Assembly: GCA_964556705.1 (NCBI GenBank)
Contig: CAZKXX010000028.1
Location: 1 to 38,168, forward strand
Length of the DNA: 38,168 nucleotides
Direction: 5' to 3'
Source of the DNA: CAZKXX01 sp964556705
GTDB taxonomy: Bacteria; Acidobacteriota; Terriglobia; UBA7540
The position numbers were made by a program, and so were the translations under genes. Positions 15,650-24,360 of the stretch are shown here, one piece after another. Numbering within the stretch: position 1 is the stretch's first letter; each line of letters starts with the position of its first letter. Below the pieces are notes generated by a model. It was not told where the DNA came from. It saw only the letters and a program-made list of their open reading frames with translations, and did not search any database.

Positions 15650-16648
15650 CTAGCTCCTGGGCGCGCGCCCAGCGGCGGCCAGCAGCTCGTCCGGAGTGAG
15701 CCCCGCGGTCCCGAACTTCAGCACGACGCTGCCGCCGGCCAGGTTCGCAAGCTCGGCGGCCTCGCGCATCGTGGCGCCCGAAGTGAACGCCAGCGCGAGC
15801 GCCGCGATGACCGTATCGCCGGCACCCGTCACGTCATAGACGGGGCGTGGCACGCTCGCGATTTCACAGACCTCCCCGCCGGGCCCGAAGAGCATCACGC
15901 CCTTTTCGCTGCGCTTCACCAGCAGGTAGCGGCAGTTGAGCTCGGCGACCAGACGCCGGCCGGCCAGTTCGAGCGAGCGCCGGTCGCGCAGCGGCAGGCC
16001 GGCCATCAGCTCCATGGCGTGCAGATTGGGCGTCACCACCGTGGCGTTCCGGCAAATTTCCGGGTGCTCGGGTTTCGGGTCCACGAAGATGGGGATGCGG
16101 CGCTGGCGGGCGATGGCGGCCATCTCGCCGCAGAGCTCCGTCGTCACGGTTCCTTTCTGGTAGTCGGAAATGACCAGCGCGTCCAGCTTTCGAACGCGTG
16201 CGGCAAACGCGCGGACGAGGCGGCGTGCCGTCGCGGCTCCCAGGCGCCTGGGATGCTCGAAGTCGAGCCGCAGGAGCTGGTGCTGGTGCGCGACGATGCG
16301 CACTTTGCGCGGCGTCGTGCGGTCTCCTTCGGCCAGCAGCGTCTCGCAGCGGATGCCGCGGCTATTCAGGAGTTCGCGAAGCTGCTTCGCGCTCGCGTCA
16401 CGCCCCGTGACGCCGAAAGGCACGGCGCGTCCGCCGAGGGACGTGATGTTCGCCGCCACGTTTCCGGCGCCGCCCGGATAGCCCTCGCCGGCGTGCGGAT
16501 GGCCGATGAGCACGACCGGCACGGGCGCTTCGGGCGAGATGCGCGTGGCCTCGCCGCGCAGCAGCTCGTCGAGCATGAAGTCGCCGAACACCGCAATCGT
16601 GCGCTTGCGGAAACTGCGAATCAGCCGGGCCAGTCGCGCGCGCTCCAT
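15650..16648 (-). CDS. rfaE1: D-glycero-beta-D-manno-heptose-7-phosphate kinase (RfaE/HldE domain I)
   Basis: The 332-aa PfkB-family kinase phosphorylates heptose 7-phosphate at C1 in the ADP-heptose pathway for LPS core. Markers are VFGDFMLDELLRGEATRISPEAPVPVV, the GGAGNVAANI sugar-binding loop and DVTGAGDTVIAAL with the catalytic Asp. Only the kinase half is present; the C-terminal nucleotidyltransferase half of bifunctional HldE is missing, so the adenylyltransferase must be encoded elsewhere. The ATG at 16648 starts just before the conserved fold, with AGGA about 12 nt upstream. It is the last gene of the minus-strand cluster and lies 23 nt after the GT9 gene. Confidence 0.87.
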   Translation of the reverse strand: MERARLARLIRSFRKRTIAVFGDFMLDELLRGEATRISPEAPVPVVLIGHPHAGEGYPGGAGNVAANITSLGGRAVPFGVTGRDASAKQLRELLNSRGIRCETLLAEGDRTTPRKVRIVAHQHQLLRLDFEHPRRLGAATARRLVRAFAARVRKLDALVISDYQKGTVTTELCGEMAAIARQRRIPIFVDPKPEHPEICRNATVVTPNLHAMELMAGLPLRDRRSLELAGRRLVAELNCRYLLVKRSEKGVMLFGPGGEVCEIASVPRPVYDVTGAGDTVIAALALAFTSGATMREAAELANLAGGSVVLKFGTAGLTPDELLAAAGRAPRS

Positions 16649-16671
16649 GGTTGTTCTTTTTCCTCGCCTCG

Positions 16672-17772
16672 TCAATCCCGGCCGGGCACCGGCCCTTCCA
16701 GCAAGCCGGCCACCGCGTCGCGGACCTGCTCGAAAGTCACCGAGAGGATACACTCCGGACGGTCGAAACGGTAGCAGCGATCGCCGGGGCAGGGGTTACA
16801 TTCGTAGAAATTCTGCACCACGCGTCCGCCGCCCTTGCGCGGCCACGGGCCCCAGATGGCCGAACTCGAGGACCCGAAAATGACCACGACGGGCCGCGCC
16901 AGCGCCGCCGCCATGTGTGCCGGGCCGCTGTCATTCCCGACGAACAGCCGCGCCTGGGCCAGCGCCGCCGCGTACTCGCCGAGACCGGCGTTTTCAAGGC
17001 GCGCGAGGTTCCTTCCCGCCGCGCGCTTGACGCCGTCCAGAACAGCCGACTCTCCCGGCCCGCAGGCGAGCAGAACGCGGAGGCCGCGCTCGTCTTCGAG
17101 GTAGCGCGCCAGCCGCGCGAAATGCTCCGGCGCCCACTGCTTGGTGAAGTAGAGCGCCGTCGGATGCACCACGGCGTAGTCCTGTCCCGCCAGGCCCGAT
17201 TCCTCGCGCTTCTCGTTCCACCACGCGGCGTGGGCCGGGCTCACCACCAGCCGCGCGCGGGGAACTTCACGCCGCGGCAGACCGAGATGGAAGAACGCCG
17301 ACGCCTGATGCTCCGCTGTGTGGATGGCGGCCTGGTTGAGAATCCCGCGCGCGTCGGGAATGAGGTGGGTGTAAATCGCCCGCAGGCGGTGATGCGCGAA
17401 CGTCGCGCGGCGCGGGGCGCCGCTCGCGAGGGCCAACCAGGCGCTGGTCGGCCCGCCGTGCAGGTTCAGGCAAAGTGAAAAATCCCGCCGGCGCACCTCG
17501 CGCGCTAGCCGGATTCGTCCCGCCACCTGTTCCCAGCCACGTTGCCGCTCGAGCGGAAGAATTTCCTCGACGTCGGGATTGCCTTCCAGCAGCTCGCGGA
17601 ATTGCGCTTCAACCATCACGGTGAACCGCAAGTCGGGGCGCCATTGCTTCACCAGTTGCAGCGCCGGGGTCAGAAGAATGATGTCGCCGATGGAACGCAG
17701 CCGGATGACGAGCAGGCGCGCGCCCTCGGGAAGCGAGGGGAGGAGCGCGCCGGGGCTCTCCGCGCCGGACAC
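16672..17772 (-). CDS. Glycosyltransferase family 9 (heptosyltransferase-like)
   Basis: The 366-aa protein resembles WaaF/WaaC-type ADP-heptose:LPS heptosyltransferases, acting at the cytoplasmic face of the inner membrane. The N-terminal LLVIRLRSIGDIILLTPAL and the C-terminal FVGNDSGPAHMAAAL nucleotide-sugar motif are classic for GT9. A Cys-rich stretch YECNPCPGDRCYRFDRPECI near the C-terminus is found in some GT9 proteins. The GTG start at 17772 has GGAG 8 nt upstream, inside the end of the Trm112-like gene; the frame continues upstream but only across that gene. Adjacent heptose kinase supports LPS core assembly. Confidence 0.85.
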   Translation of the reverse strand: MSGAESPGALLPSLPEGARLLVIRLRSIGDIILLTPALQLVKQWRPDLRFTVMVEAQFRELLEGNPDVEEILPLERQRGWEQVAGRIRLAREVRRRDFSLCLNLHGGPTSAWLALASGAPRRATFAHHRLRAIYTHLIPDARGILNQAAIHTAEHQASAFFHLGLPRREVPRARLVVSPAHAAWWNEKREESGLAGQDYAVVHPTALYFTKQWAPEHFARLARYLEDERGLRVLLACGPGESAVLDGVKRAAGRNLARLENAGLGEYAAALAQARLFVGNDSGPAHMAAALARPVVVIFGSSSSAIWGPWPRKGGGRVVQNFYECNPCPGDRCYRFDRPECILSVTFEQVRDAVAGLLEGPVPGRD

Positions 17773-17777
17773 CGCGG

Positions 17778-17951
17778 CTACTCCGCCTCGATCTTCGCTT
17801 CGTCCACCAGCATGATGGGGATGTCGTCCTGGATGGGGTACACGCGCCGGCACTGGCCGCACTTCAATCCCTGGCCGTCGGGCGTCAGCTTCACCGGCGC
17901 CTTGCACGCCGGGCACACCAGGATTTCGAGCAGTTCCGGATTGATGGCCAT
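17778..17951 (-). CDS. Trm112 family zinc-binding protein
   Basis: This 57-aa protein begins MAINPELLEILVCPACKAPV and carries two CxxC pairs (CPAC at 13-16 and CGQC at 31-34), then the family ending VYPIQDDIPIMLVDEA. Trm112-like proteins are small zinc-ribbon partners that stabilise methyltransferases. Bacterial versions (YcaR type) often lie in LPS loci such as lpxK-kdsB, which fits the GT9 and heptose-kinase genes here. GGAGAG (17959-17964) sits 7 nt before the ATG. The stop is 5 nt from the GT9 start, so the two are coupled. Confidence 0.85.
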   Translation of the reverse strand: MAINPELLEILVCPACKAPVKLTPDGQGLKCGQCRRVYPIQDDIPIMLVDEAKIEAE

Positions 17952-18021
17952 CCCTCAGCTCTCCCGGGTCACGAAGTGGATGAAACCTAACAAAGTCGCG
18001 AGCGGAATTCAAGCGCGCGCG

Positions 18022-20169
18022 CTATCCCAGATGCGTTATTTCGACGTGCAGCGTGCAACTGATATCGCGCCACGCGGGCGGCTCGATTTTCCACACGGCC
18101 AGAATCGCCGAGCCCTGATAGACGCGCTCGAAGCCCGACTCGGACTGTGAGACCGTCTCAAGGGGCACAATCCACCAGTGCGGGCTCGGGTGGCCTTCGA
18201 GCGCGATGCGCACGCGCTGCCACTCATCCACCAGCGTGACTTCTTCGGCTTCAATTTCACCCCCGAAGGCCAGCGGGCGGCGCACGTCGTTCGCCAGAAT
18301 GTAACGGTCCGGCGCGTCGGGGGCGAGCAGGTTGAAAACCAGCTCCACGCCCAGCGCCATCGGCACGGCGCTCGTGCGGTCCACGGAGAGCGACGAGCGG
18401 CACTCGAGATGCCAGCGGCCGTCGGCGATTTTCGATTCCAGCACTTTTTGCGCGCGCAGCCGCAGGTCGCGCCCCTGCCAGGCCAGCCGCGCGTCGTGGC
18501 GCAGATCAAACACCCCCGACGTGTCCACCTTGCCGGCCAGGTGCCAGACGTCGGAGGCGATTCCCGCGTGTTCTTCCAGCCGCAGGTTCAGGTAATCGTG
18601 CCAGCTCTTGGAGGCGGGGAAGACGTAGGTGCGGAAGGCGCGCCGCTCGTACGGGTCTTCGCGCAGCAGTTCCACCAGGTTCGCTTCCGTCGCCCAAGCC
18701 TGGTCGTGGATCGAGGCGGCGCCTTCGCTCGAGCGCTGCTTGCCGCCTCCCTGGCGCACGCGGTCGTGGTAGGCCTCGGGGCGGCGTCGCAACGAGTTGA
18801 TGAGTTCGGCGTCGGCCGGCTTGAAGCGAAGGCTGGAGACCGTCCCGCCGTCGGCGGGGCGGAGGACCATCGCGCACTTCGCGTTCGCGACCAGGAGCTC
18901 TTCGCGGCCGTCCACGTCGAAATCGCGGCTCTCGACGCGGAGCGCGGACTTCGCTGAAATCCCCTCGGCGCGGTCCAGCAGCGACTCGGCGCGAATCAGG
19001 TGACGAAGCACCGCGCTGCGCAGGTGGGGCGCGTAAAGTCCGCCGAAAATCCCGTGCCAGTAGGCGTCGTTGCACTGCGCCGAAAGCAGGTGCGTCCGAG
19101 CCTCTTCCAGCAGCGCCGGCTTCTCGCCGCGCGACTTCGCCGAATGCGACAGCTCGTCAAGTCGCCGGCTGGTCTCGAGCGCGAGTTTCTGGGTCTGGTT
19201 CGATTCCGAGTATCTGGCGAGAAACGTCCGCCACAAGCCGCCGCGCAGGAAACGCCGGAAGCGCTCGCCGCTCGCCATGTGTTCGCTTTCTTCCAGGCAG
19301 GCGTGGAACTCGCGCGCCGCCGCCGGCGGCAGCGCCCACTCCATCATTTCCGGGTACGAAGCCGTGGGCAGATAGACGCGCGCCCGCGGCGGATGCGCGT
19401 CGAGATAGGCGGAGAGCGTCGTCGTCTCAATCCAGTCGGAGCTTTCCACGGCGCGCAGAAAGCGTTCCAGCCAGCCGTTCGTATAGCAGTGGTCGTACGT
19501 CCCGGGCCAGACGCCGAACTTCTCGCAGTCGTCGCCCACGGCGAAGAGCGCGGCTTCCTGGTTCTGCCCTTCACGCAGAAAGTTAAGGGTCGCTTCCGGG
19601 TCCTGGAAGGGCATCGTGTAACGCAGCAGCTTCAGGCTGGGGATGAGGCGCAGCGAAGAGCCCTGTTCTTCGGTGATGTAGGAGGTGTAAAGTTCGCGCG
19701 GCTCGAGTCCGGCGGCGAGAAAATGCGTGTCATCGAGCACGACATAGTCCACACCCGCTTCCGAAAGCGGGCGTGCGAGGGCCGGTTCCCAGACGCGCTC
19801 CGCCACCCAGGCGCCGCGCGGCCGCCGGCCGAAATGCTTCTCGAGGTAGTCCGCAAGGCGATCGAGTTGCGTGCGTTTGTCGCGATCGGAAATGGCGGGC
19901 AGGATGGGCTCGTAATATCCGCCGCCCACCATCTCCACCTGCTTGCGCCGCACCAGCTTCTTCAGCAGGTCGAAGATTTCGGGGTGCTGTTTCTCAAACC
20001 ACTCGAGCAGAATCCCCGAATAGTGCAGGCTCATCCGGATGCGCGGGTGCTGGTCAAGCACGCGCAGAAACGGCGCGTAAGACTTTCGATAGGCTTCTTC
20101 CAGGACGTGTTCAAAATTTCCCACCGGCTGGTGCGAATGGACCAGGATGGCGAAGGAGACTTTGCTCAA
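18022..20169 (-). CDS. Glycoside hydrolase family 57 (4-alpha-glucanotransferase/alpha-amylase type)
   Basis: The 715-aa protein acts on alpha-1,4-glucans. The GH57 core starts at once (FAILVHSHQPVGNF), with Glu124 as the probable nucleophile (WVAERVWEP) and Asp214 as acid/base (VGDDCEKFGVWPG). These match the positions known from the Thermococcus litoralis 4-alpha-glucanotransferase. The C-terminal half (about 300-715) corresponds to the DUF1925/DUF1926 beta-rich domains of that subgroup. No signal peptide is seen, so it should act in the cytoplasm on glycogen or maltodextrin. The start is a TTG at 20169, because the conserved fold begins there and no ATG or GTG is better placed; GGGGAAG lies just upstream. 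The gene lies 70 nt before the Trm112-like gene. Confidence 0.87.
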   Translation of the reverse strand: MSKVSFAILVHSHQPVGNFEHVLEEAYRKSYAPFLRVLDQHPRIRMSLHYSGILLEWFEKQHPEIFDLLKKLVRRKQVEMVGGGYYEPILPAISDRDKRTQLDRLADYLEKHFGRRPRGAWVAERVWEPALARPLSEAGVDYVVLDDTHFLAAGLEPRELYTSYITEEQGSSLRLIPSLKLLRYTMPFQDPEATLNFLREGQNQEAALFAVGDDCEKFGVWPGTYDHCYTNGWLERFLRAVESSDWIETTTLSAYLDAHPPRARVYLPTASYPEMMEWALPPAAAREFHACLEESEHMASGERFRRFLRGGLWRTFLARYSESNQTQKLALETSRRLDELSHSAKSRGEKPALLEEARTHLLSAQCNDAYWHGIFGGLYAPHLRSAVLRHLIRAESLLDRAEGISAKSALRVESRDFDVDGREELLVANAKCAMVLRPADGGTVSSLRFKPADAELINSLRRRPEAYHDRVRQGGGKQRSSEGAASIHDQAWATEANLVELLREDPYERRAFRTYVFPASKSWHDYLNLRLEEHAGIASDVWHLAGKVDTSGVFDLRHDARLAWQGRDLRLRAQKVLESKIADGRWHLECRSSLSVDRTSAVPMALGVELVFNLLAPDAPDRYILANDVRRPLAFGGEIEAEEVTLVDEWQRVRIALEGHPSPHWWIVPLETVSQSESGFERVYQGSAILAVWKIEPPAWRDISCTLHVEITHLG

Positions 20170-20282
20170 ATCGGCTTCCCCGCGCGACGCGCCCGCGGGC
20201 TTTCACGGGCTTTGATTACAGCCACTTAGGATAGAATGAACCGTCATCGGTTGTCATCTCAATTCCCGGCCGAAGGTTTCAC

Positions 20283-21428
20283 GTGGAACATCTTGCGCTT
20301 CTCGACTATTGCCGGCGGGAGCAGGCGCGGATGCTCGAATGTCTGCATCGCGCCGTCGAAATCGAATCGCCGACTCACTCTCGCGAAGGCGTGGCCAAAC
20401 TCGCGCGGTTCTTCGCGCGCGAATTCCGCCAGTCGGGCGGGCGCGTCCGCCTGCTCGAGCACTCGAAGTCCGGGCCGGCGCTCGTGGCGGAATTCTGGGG
20501 CGGCGCGCGCCGCCGCGGCCGCAAGCCGGTGCTGCTTCTCGGGCATCTGGATACCGTGTGGGACATTGGAACCCTGAAGCAAATGCCGTTCCGTGTGCGC
20601 GGCGGATGCGCCTACGGGCCCGGGATTTTCGATATGAAATCGGGCATCGTCTGCGGGCTGTGGGCTATTCGCGCCCTGCGCGCGCAGGGCGTTGAGCCCG
20701 CGAGCCCGGTGCGATTCTTTCTGAATCCCGACGAAGAGACTTCGAGCGTTGCATTCCGCGAGCGGCTGTTCCGCGAGGCCCGCACGGCGCGGGCCGTCCT
20801 GGTGTTTGAGCCCGCCGCCGAAAACGGTGCGCTCAAAACCTCCCGCAAAGGCGTGGGCGAATTCCGACTGACCGTTCGGGGACGAAGCGCGCACGCGGGC
20901 ATCAACCCGCAGGCGGGCGTGAACGCGATTTCGGAACTCGCGCGGCAACTCCTGCGCATCGAAAAGCTCGCGCGCCCGCGCCGCGGATTGACGCTGACGC
21001 CCGGCACCATCACGGGCGGGACGCGCTCAAACGTGGTGCCGGAACTCGCCTCAGCGGCGATTGACGTGCGCGTGCCCACTCTGCGCGACCGCGATTCCAT
21101 CGAGCGCAGGATGCGCGCCCTGAAGCCCTTCCATCCGGAAGCGAAACTCGAAATCAACGGCGGCGTCAACCGGCCGCCGCTCGAACGGCGCATGGCTGCG
21201 GAACTCTACCGCCACGCGCAACGTGTGGCGCGCGAATTGGGAATGGAACTCGCGGAAGCTTCGACGGGCGGCGGCTCGGACGGAAATTTCACCGCCGCGC
21301 TGGGCATCCCCACGCTCGACGGCCTGGGCGGCGTGGGCGGGGGCGCGCACGCGCGCGACGAGCACGTGATCATTCGCGAGCTGCCGCGCCGCGCCGCGCT
21401 GATTGCCGCCATCCTCGCCACTTATTGA
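20283..21428 (+). CDS. M20 family metallopeptidase (carboxypeptidase G2-like)
   Basis: The 381-aa di-zinc peptidase has the catalytic series LLGHLDTVWD (His88, Asp90), GPGIFDMKSG (Asp117), NPDEETSS (general base Glu151 and ligand Glu152) and the C-terminal AHARDEH. A lid or dimerisation domain interrupts the core (about 180-290, KTSRKGVGEFRLTVRGRSAHAG). Glutamate carboxypeptidase and related aminoacylases share this pattern; the substrate is not fixed. There is no signal peptide. The start is GTG with AAGG 6 nt upstream. A TAGAAT at 20232-20237 is a possible -10 without a proper -35. Confidence 0.85.
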   Translation: MEHLALLDYCRREQARMLECLHRAVEIESPTHSREGVAKLARFFAREFRQSGGRVRLLEHSKSGPALVAEFWGGARRRGRKPVLLLGHLDTVWDIGTLKQMPFRVRGGCAYGPGIFDMKSGIVCGLWAIRALRAQGVEPASPVRFFLNPDEETSSVAFRERLFREARTARAVLVFEPAAENGALKTSRKGVGEFRLTVRGRSAHAGINPQAGVNAISELARQLLRIEKLARPRRGLTLTPGTITGGTRSNVVPELASAAIDVRVPTLRDRDSIERRMRALKPFHPEAKLEINGGVNRPPLERRMAAELYRHAQRVARELGMELAEASTGGGSDGNFTAALGIPTLDGLGGVGGGAHARDEHVIIRELPRRAALIAAILATY

Positions 21429-21502
21429 CTATTCGAAAGTCTCCGCAGCGACAGCTCGAGCGACTCGAAAGTTTGCGACTCATCGAAAACGGGAGCCGGA
21501 GC

Positions 21503-23077
21503 TTATTTCCGATTTGCTTCGAGCGTTTTGCCTTTGGCGGTTTCCGCGGCGGGCGGCCGGAGCAGGGCGTTCAATTTGGGAAACAGCGCGGCCGCCGCGA
21601 CGACCTGCGGGTCGCCGCGCGTTTCCACCTCTTCACCCGCTTCCAGGCCGTAAATCAGGTTGAGCAGTTCGGCCCGGATGCGCAATTTCAGGAAGTCCCG
21701 ACTCTCCTCCCAGTACTCGTCCGGGGAGAGGATTCGCTGCCTGCCCAGATAGGCTCGAAAGCGGTCGAGGGTCGTTTCATCGGGCACAAACGTCTGCGGG
21801 ACTTTGCCGTAAACCGTCAGGTATTCGGACGCGAAGCTGAGGAACAGTCCGCGCTGTTGGAGGAACGACAGCCAGGGATTCAGCCGCCGCGGTTTGAGGA
21901 GCACGTCGGGCGTGATCCCTCCGCCCGCGGAGAGTGGCCGTCCGGCGGCGGTGCGGAATTCGCCGCCCCCGCCGGCGGGACTGACGCCCGCATCCGGCCT
22001 CTCGAGCTGAGTGCCGGGCAGCGGGCGCTGGATCGAACGCCCGCTGGCGGTGAAGTACTGCGCGGTGGTGAGCGCCAGCCCGGTTTTCTCGCTGAGCGGC
22101 GCGACCGATTCGACCACGCCTTTGCCGAACGTCGGCTCGCCCGCGACGAGCGCGCGGTCGTGCTCCTGGAGCGCCGCAGCCAGCACCTCCGCCGCGCTCG
22201 CCGTGTTGCCGTTGACGAGCACGATGAGGGGGACATCGAAGTGCACGGACGCGGCCTGCGTGCGATACGTGCGCGGGGGCGTCGCGCGCCCGCGCATGGT
22301 GAGGATGGGAAGGTCGGAGGGCAGGAACAGCCCCGCGAGTTCGACCGCGGAATCGAGCACACCGCCGTAGTTATCGCGCAGATCGAGCAGCAACCCTCGC
22401 AGCTTCTCTCCGCCCAGATTCTCCAGCGCCTGCGCCACCTCGTGCGCGGTCTTCTGGTCGAAGCTCGTGATGTGCAGGTAAGCGACGCCCGGCTCGAGCA
22501 GGAAGGCCTTGTCCACCGTCGGCGTTGCCACGTTCGCCGGGTGGAGCTCGAAATCTTCCGGCAGGATTTTGCCGGGGCGCACCACCCCCAGCCGCACGCG
22601 CTGCTGGCGCGCCTGCTGGAGCAGGCGAATCAGAGATTCGAGGTCGAGCCGGTCCACGCGTTGGCCGTTGACGGAGACGATTTCATCGCCCGGCCCGAGC
22701 CCCGCGCGGCGCGCCGGCGAGCCCTCCGCCGTCTGAAGCACCTGGATTTTGCCCGCCTGCACGTAGAGGATCGAGCCGAAGCCGCGCACGCGCCCGCGCG
22801 CGAACTGCTGGAGGTTTTCAAACTGCTCGGGATCGAAAAAGGCCGAGAACGGATCGAGCGTGCGAAGCATGCCGCGGATCGCGCCGTCAAAGATCGCGGC
22901 ATCGGGCTCGAGCGGCTCGGCGAAATGGTCCTCGATGAGGCCGTAAATCTGCGTGAAACGCAGGCTCTGGCGCGTTACCTCGTCGTCGGGCAGTTCGGCG
23001 GCCCTCGCCGTCGGAAGCGCCAGGAGAAGGACCAGAAGAAGTCGCGCCACACGGATTGTGAAGCGAACGCGGAGCAA
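21503..23077 (-). CDS. S41 family C-terminal processing peptidase (CtpA/Prc type)
   Basis: The 524-aa exported serine protease has a signal peptide (VARLLLVLLLALPTARA), a helical N-terminal part, a PDZ domain (about 93-169, GFGSILYV...GDEIVSVNG) and the S41 core. The Ser-Lys dyad is Ser294 (VNGNTASAAEVL) and Lys319 (GEPTFGKGVVES), separated by 25 residues as in E. coli Prc. Such proteases degrade or process periplasmic proteins and peptidoglycan enzymes. The start is uncertain: TTG 23077 is used, since it gives a proper signal peptide; GTG 23050 is possible. A GGAGG (23091-23095) is rather distant, and TATACT (23102-23107, minus) could be the -10. Confidence 0.85.
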   Translation of the reverse strand: MLRVRFTIRVARLLLVLLLALPTARAAELPDDEVTRQSLRFTQIYGLIEDHFAEPLEPDAAIFDGAIRGMLRTLDPFSAFFDPEQFENLQQFARGRVRGFGSILYVQAGKIQVLQTAEGSPARRAGLGPGDEIVSVNGQRVDRLDLESLIRLLQQARQQRVRLGVVRPGKILPEDFELHPANVATPTVDKAFLLEPGVAYLHITSFDQKTAHEVAQALENLGGEKLRGLLLDLRDNYGGVLDSAVELAGLFLPSDLPILTMRGRATPPRTYRTQAASVHFDVPLIVLVNGNTASAAEVLAAALQEHDRALVAGEPTFGKGVVESVAPLSEKTGLALTTAQYFTASGRSIQRPLPGTQLERPDAGVSPAGGGGEFRTAAGRPLSAGGGITPDVLLKPRRLNPWLSFLQQRGLFLSFASEYLTVYGKVPQTFVPDETTLDRFRAYLGRQRILSPDEYWEESRDFLKLRIRAELLNLIYGLEAGEEVETRGDPQVVAAAALFPKLNALLRPPAAETAKGKTLEANRK

Positions 23078-23269
23078 TTCGTTGCCGCAGCCTCCACGTC
23101 CAGTATAGCCCAGGAGCGAGGCGCGGTCCGAACCGGGCCGCCGCGTGGGCCTCGACTTTCTGTCAGCACGCGGTGAGTCTGCCGAAAGGCCAGGTGGTGG
23201 GTGCTGGCGCAGGACGAGAAAGGAGTCGTCCAAATTCGAAAACACGCCTGCCACGGGCGCGGATCGCCC

Positions 23270-24298
23270 CTACTTCAGCTTCAGCAGAAAAATCCCGTGG
23301 CCGACGCCGGCGGGCTCGTCGGTGCGCGCGGACTGGAACGCAATCCATTTTCCATCCGGGCTGACAACCGGATTGGAAGCCTTGTAGCGCTCGTAATCGC
23401 CCCAGCGCGTCAGCCGCACGAAATCTTCCGAATTCGGCTCCAATTTCAACTTCCAGATGTCGATGTGGCGGTGGTCCTGGCGGTCGGCCCCCTGCTCGCG
23501 GCTCGACTCGACGAGCGTCCACTCGCCGTCGGGAGAAATTCCCTCGGGCTCGTTATATTCCCCCGGCAGTTGGCGATAGACGGTGACCTTTCCGGTCTTG
23601 AGGTCCACGCCGAGGACGTCGGCTTTGTCGGGCGTTGGCGTCTGGCGGTAGCAACTGTAGATGAGTTCCGTATCGTCGCGGCGGAAGTCCTGCGCTTCGA
23701 GCGTGCATTCGGGCGCGCGGGCGCGCAGGATTTCGCGCTTGTTCGCGAGCGTCGGCACGCCGTCGCGGTATTCGATGTCAGCCGTGTAAAGCCCCGACTC
23801 GCCCTGTTCAAACTCCTCCGGGTACTGCCCGCGGGAGTTCGCCCAGGCGATCTTCATCCGCTTGAGCGAAATCGCCACGCCTTCCGAAATCCTGTGATCG
23901 AGCGCTACGGGCGGCGATTTCAGGTCGGCCTTCATCACCCACATCTCCTGGTCGCGCGCGCGCGTGGTGCGGATGTCTTCGAACCTGCGCGCGCCGATCA
24001 GGAAGTAGTCGCCGTTGGGCAAGTACTGGACGCGCAGGAAGCCGGCGTGCTGGAAGTGGCCGGTGAGCAGGCGCGTGAGCTTCGTTTCCAGATCGATTTC
24101 AAACGCGTCGCCGAAGCTCCGGCCCATGAACGCGATGCGCTTGCCGTCCGGCGACCACGCGGCGCGCTCGCCGAAGCCGGTGAGTTGAGTGATGTTGGGC
24201 GGAAGTTCCTTTTCGGGACTCCCGGGCTTGCGGACCTGAGCGAGGGCGCTCGAAGAAATCACCATAAGTGCGACGACAAGCAAACGATTCGGGAGCAT
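23270..24298 (-). CDS. Exported PD40/TolB-like beta-propeller protein
   Basis: The 342-aa protein has a signal peptide (LLVVALMVISSSALA) and repeated WD40-like propeller blades. The clearest blade motifs are AAWSPDGKRIAF, GISPDGEWTLV and PVVSPDGKWIAF. Such propellers bind proteins or peptides in the periplasm; no catalytic domain is present. GGAG lies 8 nt before the ATG. It is 62 nt downstream of the tandem MBL gene on the same strand and may share its transcript. No partner or ligand can be named. Confidence 0.75.
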   Translation of the reverse strand: MLPNRLLVVALMVISSSALAQVRKPGSPEKELPPNITQLTGFGERAAWSPDGKRIAFMGRSFGDAFEIDLETKLTRLLTGHFQHAGFLRVQYLPNGDYFLIGARRFEDIRTTRARDQEMWVMKADLKSPPVALDHRISEGVAISLKRMKIAWANSRGQYPEEFEQGESGLYTADIEYRDGVPTLANKREILRARAPECTLEAQDFRRDDTELIYSCYRQTPTPDKADVLGVDLKTGKVTVYRQLPGEYNEPEGISPDGEWTLVESSREQGADRQDHRHIDIWKLKLEPNSEDFVRLTRWGDYERYKASNPVVSPDGKWIAFQSARTDEPAGVGHGIFLLKLK

Positions 24299-24360
24299 TG
24301 GAAGTTCTCCGTTCTTGATCCGAAATTCCTGCGAGCCTCCGGTCTGGCCTGCGCGCGCCG

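Noticed and set aside
21425..23176. 583-codon open frame opposite the S41 protease
   Set aside because: Shadow frame; the minus strand has a signal peptide, PDZ domain and Ser-Lys dyad.
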